Shown here: piece after piece, positions 57,033-64,000 of the stretch
Layout of the letters: each line of letters starts with the position of its first letter
Position numbering within the stretch: the first letter of the stretch is position 1
Assembly (NCBI GenBank): GCA_009823395.1
Contig: CM020512.1
Coordinates: 11,447,905-11,511,904, forward strand
DNA: 64,000 nt
DNA from: Thamnaconus septentrionalis
Taxonomy: Eukaryota > Chordata > Actinopteri > Tetraodontiformes > Monacanthidae
Direction of reading: 5' to 3'
The notes under the pieces: model-generated
What the model saw: only the letters and a program-made list of their open reading frames with translations
Database searches by the model: none
What the model was told of the DNA's origin: nothing
Program-made: the position numbers and the translations under genes

Positions 57033-60000
57033 CTGTGGAGAAAGTGAGAGAGCGAGAGAAAGAGGGAAGGACATCCAAGACAGCAAACATGTTTGTTGTC
57101 AAAAAATATTGTGTAAACTGTCAATAAATATCGTGATTTTGTGCAGATTGTAGACAGAATAAAAAAAAACTCCTGTTTTTCTTATTTTTCACATCATGTT
57201 TTTTTCTTCCTTTTCTGTATTGTGTTTGTCACCTCGAGACAGGCGACATTTGGCGGCAGGGTCTTAGAGAACTCTTACAGGCGTGTGCATCGTAAAAAAA
57301 AAAAAAAGAAATGTTTGAGAGAAATAATTTAGGGTTTTACTTGCCACCTTACTATGTTTTCACTGTGTGAAAGCATTATATATATATATATATATTGGAG
57401 AATTTCTTTTTTCCTGTCGATTCACCTGTCATATGGAATCCTTTTTTTGTTTAAAGCTTTTTAAAAACTTGATCTACAAACGAGGACAAACTGACGGCCA
57501 GAAGGCTGTTGGTCGGAAATGAAATGCCCACCACCTCCCCTGTACCGCCAGCATTCAACTTCGAACCTTCTGCCTCCAGCTTCCAGATTCAGGCGGCCGG
57601 CGAACTGCAGTTTTGTGCACCTCCGCCTGGGATCCCAGCGACGAAGCAGCTGGACTGGTGACCGCAGTATTGAGTAAATTCTCTGAATCTGAATCTGAGT
57701 GGGCGGGTTTTCCATTGTACAGCTCTGAAGTGTGATGCACTCACGCCTGAAGACTTGTCTGACAGTAGCTGTGCTGATTGTTAAAAAGGTCCATTACAAA
57801 GCAATGAGGGCTGCTGGTGATGGTGCGGGCGGCTGGAGAGATGAATCAAAGGCCCAGACACACAAGTGTGGAAGGAGAAGGTGAAGACTGCGTGGGGCTC
57901 TTTATCTTCCTCTCTCATCTCCTTTTTTTTTCTCCATCCATTTGAACTCAGACACATGAATCATCGTCGTCCCGTCCGGCTGTGAATCTCTTCAGCGTAT
58001 GAGGAGGAACCAAAGGTCTTGATGCAACCAAAAGGTTTGAAAAGCTCCTGAATGGGGCAGCGGGCGGGCAGACTGACAGCTGCTGCTGCTGCTGCAGAAG
58101 AGAGGGAGGCAGGAGGAAAGGCGGCGGAAGATAAAGGAGGAGGAGAGTAAAAGGTGCCGCCGGCCGTCCGTCACGCCGGCGGGCGGACACATTCCTGTCG
58201 GCCGAGCCTGCAGGGAGGTTGGTCTGCTGGAGACGTCGGGGAGCCACAAATAATCTTCTCAATATTCGTCAGAAGATGAAATAGCAAAAGAAAGTACAAA
58301 GTCATTCCAGAGGGCGGCGGCTTCAACGGCTCCACACAGGGACAGACGGTGAAGTGCTGTTGATTTTTTTTTTTTTTGCCGCTTCGCTCCTGCCTCCCTC
58401 CACTCCAACACCGACGCAGCCAGCAGTTGTTTTTCCCGGTGGATAATGACGGATGAAAAGATGTTAATGGCGCTTAATGAAAAGGTCGGCTGACTTCTGA
58501 GGCTCCCCGCCGCTCAGACGGCTGATTAAAGCTGAAGTGGAGGGGAAAAAAAGGAAACCAGTCCCAGGGTGGAGGGCCAGGCCAAAAACAAAAAAAAGTG
58601 TCTGACTGAGAGGTGTTGGGCAGTGTCGGCGTCAGGCGACAGGACGGGCGACTGGCAGCTAGGGGCCAAAGGTCATCATTAGCACAGGTTTTATGTCAGC
58701 TGCTCTGAAAGTCAGAGGTAGAGGTTGGTGAGAGGCTTCGCCGCACCGCTGGTCGTGATCTCTGTGTGAGCGGACGGAGGGCGACGTCACTCCCTGTGGT
58801 AAAAAGACAAACTGCACCCTGGCAGAGGCAGCAGTGGGCCTGAGATGTAGGAAGTCCTTTCAAATACATAAATGAAATATAATATGTTCAATAGGAGTCA
58901 AAAACTCTTCTTGAAAGGTCCAGTGTTTAATATTTGGCTTGATTTATTTATGTTTGTAAAAGTTTAATATACTGCCCACAAATACATTAATAAAAATGTA
59001 TAATCGCAGTACAATAAATGTAATTTGGTTTTCCAAGACGGGGACGGAGAGTGAAAGATGCCGCAATCTGAAATGTAACCACTTGGTGTCAATGTTTCTA
59101 CTTCAAAATCTCCAAATATCATTCACTAAACCTAAAGATTCAATTTTGGTCCGTCATCCGCTCCTCGAATGAAATGACAGTGAGGGATACTATATATGAT
59201 GACCTCCCACCACAAGGGGGCAGTGTCATCTCTGCACAGTGCTTAACAAAGAAGCAGTCAGACCACCAGGTTAGAATAAAATCACAGAGAATTGATGTGA
59301 AAGCAACAATTCACCACGTCTGTTTACACAAAAACACAATCAAATAAAATAGACAACACGTCAGCTGAAGTTTAAATATTTAATGTTCTGTTTCCCTCCA
59401 CATTGTTCCCCTGTTAGTCACAACACTTCAGCGTTGGGTGTCCAATCAGATTACAGGGCGTGCTACCGACACCAGCCCCCTCTCTGGCTCCGCCCCTCTG
59501 TCAGGCAGCAGTAATATATTTACCCATAAGCTCGTTGTGTGTCTGTTCCAGCTGTGACTGGAAGCAGTCGAGCCGAGCCGCCGTCATAAATGTCAGGATA
59601 ACAGATGCTATTTTAATCAGAGCCGCAAACTTATTGCATTCAAGTCAATACTGTGCAATGTAAACGCAGCCAGGCGTCCTTATAAAGGAATGTACACACG
59701 CAGCACACGGCGCCCTGCCCTGGAGCACCGCCAGCAGCAGGATTCTGATCCGAATGTGGATCAGAATCCTGCTACAAGTCATTTTTTTTCTATCAAAACA
59801 AGATCTTATTAGGACCTTCAGGTTAGTTCAGCCTTCAGTCGCAGCGGCAGATTGGTGGAGGTCTGCTGAGGAAATGGAAGGAAAATTAAAGAAAGAAATG
59901 TATCAGGATTTCACATCCCACATACACACACACACAACCACCGCCATCGTGTGTTTAAACATTCAGTCGTCCACATCGATCCTGGAAGACCTCCAGACTC

Positions 60001-63000
60001 TTGCACACAGTTTGGCCGGCAGAAGGCTCTTGAATACTCCACAACATCAGGCTGAACTACATCCTCATTAACGTTTCACCTATCGTTCAGACGTTCAGCA
60101 GATAGCTTTTTAGCTATTAACGAGCCGTTGATTCCAGCGGGAGATAATTAGAGAGCAAAGCCTGAGCTAACTGGTTGTGAAGACCCGGTTCGTCAGCCTC
60201 TTGGAGGCGGCGGCCTTTGAGCGATCGACTCGCTGCGCCTCAGAAACAAAAGAACCCAAAACGATGCAACGCCGCTGAGGAAGAAAAAAACAACAGACAA
60301 AGCAGCGACATCCTTTCCCTGACAATAAACCCAGAATGGAAAAAAATGTGTGGAAAAACATGTTTTTTGGGAAAAAAACAAAACAAAAACATAACGTTGT
60401 GATATTTAATCTTTATTTCACAGCTGCACTCACATCCAATCACAAGCATCCATAAACATGAGTGATGTTGTTTGTTTTTACGAGTCTTGTCAGCGTCCAA
60501 CCACACACTCCATCACCGGGTCACATTATTTGTGGCTCCACACGAACACGGCCAGAAGGACCTGAGTAATGTTCACTCCTCCATCCATCAAATCTCCTCC
60601 ACAAAAGTGTTTTCTTCCTGCATCATCCACGGTTGTAACGCCGTGTTACTCTCATCTCTATTGTCCCTCTCCAGCTTCCCGAGAACACGCTGCCATGGAG
60701 AACACGAAAGCAATTTTCCCTCAAATTGCAGAGAAAACATCCCCGGAATTGGCTGCACGGCAGCAACATTTTTACGGCTGCGGAAAATATTTTCTGCCAT
60801 CAGACAATAATAGAATTTGCTGTTTTCACAGCGGGATTGCCGCCACATGTGTTCCGACCTGCAGACGTCGCGCAGCTTCTCCCCATGACTCGCTGACCTG
60901 AGACACATTACAGCAATTCCCAGCAAGAGGGAGTTTACACCTTTCACAGGGCGGATGTCCAACCGATAAAAGACTCTAATGAGAAATTAAGAGATGGGAG
61001 CACTTGGCAGCAGCTGGGACCTGAGTTAGTGACAGAAAAGAACAGCCATGTTTTGACGGGAAACTACAAAGCAGGAAGTCGTAGTAATTAACCTGATGGG
61101 AGGTGGAACAATCATCCCTGAAACACTTCCTCTTTCTGACTTTAATATCTTGCACCACACGAAGTTGCCGTGATGTGCAATTACACTCGTCAGTCTCACT
61201 GGCAGAATCACCGGAAACAACTTCTCAACACGGTCGGAAGCATTTTTACTTTTTTCAGCCGTAATCAGCACCGACGTGTCGACTCGTCCAACATGCTGCT
61301 GTTGCTGCTAATGCTGCCGTCACTATAACGACCGATAAACTGTTGTCACTGCTCTCAATGTCAGATTTCGTAGACAATTCTAAACACATTTGAGCACAGC
61401 TGGTCAGAAGCAGCAAGTCATTGTTTGGAAGAACAACCAAGACTTTCAGAAGGACCAGAAACCAGAAAGGGAAAAGAATACAAAATTGCAGTCAAAAAGA
61501 TCAATAGGCTAATCAAATCTCTCGATGGTAAGCTAACCGGTCATTTGGCTCAGATTCCATTTCCTCAGTAGTAGTAGAAGAAGAAAAAGAATGAACTAAA
61601 TGCAGGCTTTTCTCTGCAGCTGATTGGGTGAGGACATGCTGCAGTTAGACTACGCCCACCATCCCGACTGTCGCTTCCATGGACCAATAAGAAGTCTGGA
61701 GCTGCTGTGGCCCACCGACTGTGCTCGTGGAGGCGGGACCTGATTGGTGGGCTGTCCAATCACCTGCCCAGTTCTTAAGGCCCCGACTCCACCGTCTTGT
61801 TTTTTTTCCTGCGGAAGGTCCAACAAAGCATCGGTTTGAGCAGGTGGCTGTAAACAGAGGGCTAATCATGCTGCTCCACTGGAGTCCAGGATGCAAAAGC
61901 TGCAGAACATCAAGTCACGTCAACAGGAACCGATCGCATCATCCGGGTGATTCAAAGTCGAGGAGCCGCTGTCTGATTGGCCGCCGAGCCCTGATGGAAT
62001 CAGACATTTAACATCATGCATTGTGCTATTATATTGGTAACATTACATTTATATGTTGTAATTATTATATTGAGTTGAATGTATAAATGTTTTGAATGTT
62101 ATATGTAGTGCTTTGGTGTATATTTGCTGATCATTACCAGTGCCTTGGGGGTGTTCAAAACCTTGTGACCAAAGACTGTGTAACACATTAAGCGACCCAT
62201 CCAGTCACAGGGATGGAAACTTATCATCTAAGAACCTTTCTGGAAGGAAATTGTTTCAACAAGTCACACTGGAAGGAAGGATGGACCATTTGGATCACGG
62301 CCAAATAAGGACCTGCTTCCTGATTCACAAACAATGACAGTGACACCCAGGAACTGAAGGGGGAAGAATGGACAGCCAATCAAAGGACAACACTTGAGCA
62401 GACATTCAAATCAGGAGTCAGTTTGTTTGTCTGTGTATTTAAGGACTTTCTTGGGAGAAAGGAGTCAGTCTGACTCCGACTCCGACTCCGACTCCAGAGA
62501 TCTCTCCATCAGATCTCTGTACCAAATGTCTTGTTCTTCTTTTCAGATAAAATTGATTAAGATTTACTTGTCTCCTTTACTTCATTAAACGAACACGCGG
62601 TTTGGTAGCATGATATTAGATAAAGGAACCAAACCAACAGCCCTCTGCGTAATTAGTAGCCCTCAAGTGTCCCACACTGGAGGCTGTTTACAACCAGCTG
62701 AGAGTCAATTTAATCTCCTCCCCCTCCGGCCGGCGGCTCCGACCGGGTTCCGACGCGGCGCTCCGTAAACATCCATCCTGCTCTCAGCAGGGAGGAATCC
62801 AAACATTTGCCTTCTGCAGTGACACTGTTTGGACAAAGATCTCCGCTGGGACCGAGGAGGAAACAAAGAGGGCGCACGCACACGTCCAACAATGTGATGT
62901 CTTCCTCGCACGCCAGCGGAGTGAGGGAGCGGCCGCACAGCCGACTGGCTGAGGAGAGCCCACCCTCTGACCTCCATCTCCTCTCAGCTCAGACCTCCTG

Positions 63001-64000
63001 TTGGGAGAGCAGAGAGAAGAGGAGGAAGAGGAGGAGGAGGAGGGAGAAGGAGGAATGTGAGGAGAAGGTGGAGGAGGAAGCAGCAGGTCTGGACAGTGAC
63101 CTGAAGAGGAAGCCCATCCTCCACCTCCTCCTCCTTCTCCTCCTCCTCATCTTCCTCTTCATCCTTCAGCCCCTCCTAGTCCTCCACTAACCTCCTCCTT
63201 CTCCTCTTCCTATTCCTTTTCCTCCTCTTCCTCCAACTTCTCCTCCACCTCCACCTCCACCTTCCCCTTCTCCTCTCTCTCTCCTCTCCCTAGGCATCCT
63301 CTTCTTCCTCCCTCCTCCTACCATCATCATCATCTCCACCAAATCACCTTAGAAGCCTGCCGTCGTTTCAGCTCAGAATCACCTGATCAATCAGAAGCGT
63401 CATTTCCTCCAAGTCTTTGTGTGAGGAAAGTGCTCCCACTTTTCTTCCTCTCCAACTAGGAAACATCCATCAAACTCACGGGAGACCATCCGCCCTGATG
63501 GGAGGAGCTGATGAGACGTTCTGCACCTCTTCACTTGCTGCCATCTTCTTCGCGTTAAATTTCAGCCTTTGCGAAACATCAATCATTCAAATGTTTTCTA
63601 CATTTTTCTCCAGTGTACCACAGCACAGTGCAGTGATGAAGAAGGTGTTAAGCACGACAAGCTCATTAATCAACACCTGTTTTCCATAAATGATGCTAGT
63701 CAGTGGTGCCTGGTAGCTGGAACTCTCTCCTAAGCTACAACAACCTACGAAAATAAATCCAGAGTTTTATTTTGTGTCTGTGCTTCTGAACTGGGCCAGA
63801 ATCACGTCATGTCATCAGTTCCCAGACAGGAAGTATTTTCTGCGTGAACACAGCAGAGACTTTAAGCGCTGCAGTGCTCGACTGGTTTGTGTCTCCTGAC
63901 AACAAGCAGCAGCTCCGGCTTTGATGCGCTCACCTCTGCAGAGGTTCTGAGCTGGCCGGAGAGCAAACAGAAGCGGCTTCAAGAGATGTGGTCAACCACC
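57033..64000. other. ntsr1: ntsr1 intron 1 (continues beyond window)
   Basis: About 7 kb on the upstream side of ntsr1 exon 2 with no open frame resembling the receptor's N-terminus or TM1-TM4. It holds (AT)n near 57,375, a perfect hairpin at 59,736-59,773, a possible LTR-like element at about 62,098-62,612 and GA/CT-rich tracts at 63,015-63,300. Confidence 0.6.
62098..62612 (+). mobile_element. Possible solo LTR-like element (uncertain)
   Basis: The stretch has an LTR-like order on the plus strand: a TGTTAT start, a TATTTAAGG box near 62,437, a GACTCC hexamer repeat at 62,470-62,497, an ATTAAA near 62,584 and an end near GTAGCA. No target-site duplication could be established and no internal coding region is present. 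The ends are guesses. Confidence 0.25.

Noticed and set aside
62807..63190. 127-codon plus-strand frame with basic and Leu-rich parts
   Set aside because: It arises from GAGGAG and CTCCTC simple repeats inside ntsr1 intron 1.
57033..64000. Search for ntsr1 exon 1 on the minus strand
   Set aside because: No open frame with TM1-TM4 features exists here; the exon must be beyond the window.

Overview
The window is vertebrate, almost certainly teleost fish, nuclear DNA. Its genes are split into short exons with GT-AG introns. Microsatellites are very dense ((GT)n, (GATA)n, (TTC)n, (CAA)n), fish-type MITEs are scattered through it, and the three recognisable genes are vertebrate-specific. The compact introns suggest a percomorph-like fish, but the species cannot be named from this sequence alone.

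Layout: (1) 1,278-8,528, plus strand: a complete eight-exon syntenin gene. It is most like syntenin-1 in sequence but is probably sdcbp2, judged by its neighbour. Its 3'UTR probably ends near the AATAAA at 9,842. (2) About 9,900-14,199: AT-rich DNA between two convergent genes, probably containing the snph 3'UTR. (3) 14,200-17,235, minus strand: four coding exons of syntaphilin (snph). A phase-compatible upstream exon lies at 19,185-19,322, and a candidate CpG-rich first exon ends at a perfect donor at 26,089. (4) About 26,400-49,300: roughly 23 kb with no recognisable coding exon, holding MITEs, a 34-bp minisatellite, an interstitial telomere-like tract and simple repeats. (5) 49,310-57,032, minus strand: the last three exons of neurotensin receptor 1 (ntsr1). 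Its first large exon (N-terminus to TM4/5) is not present, so it must lie beyond 64,000. The DNA from 57,033 to the end is ntsr1 intron 1.

The genes do not form a pathway. Syntenin is a tandem-PDZ adaptor for syndecan and ALIX in exosome and endosome traffic, syntaphilin anchors axonal mitochondria, and NTSR1 is a Gq-coupled peptide receptor. The SDCBP2-SNPH pair matches the neighbouring pair on human 20p13, and NTSR1 is on 20q13.33, so the window is a piece of a chromosome-20-like ancestral block. I found no clearly undescribed biological system. The most interesting items are an expanded syntaphilin with a coding minisatellite and a possible N-terminal extension, a (TG)n tract acting as the ntsr1 exon 3 acceptor region, a hAT MITE with a perfect 8-bp target duplication, and several perfect hairpins in introns and intergenic DNA.
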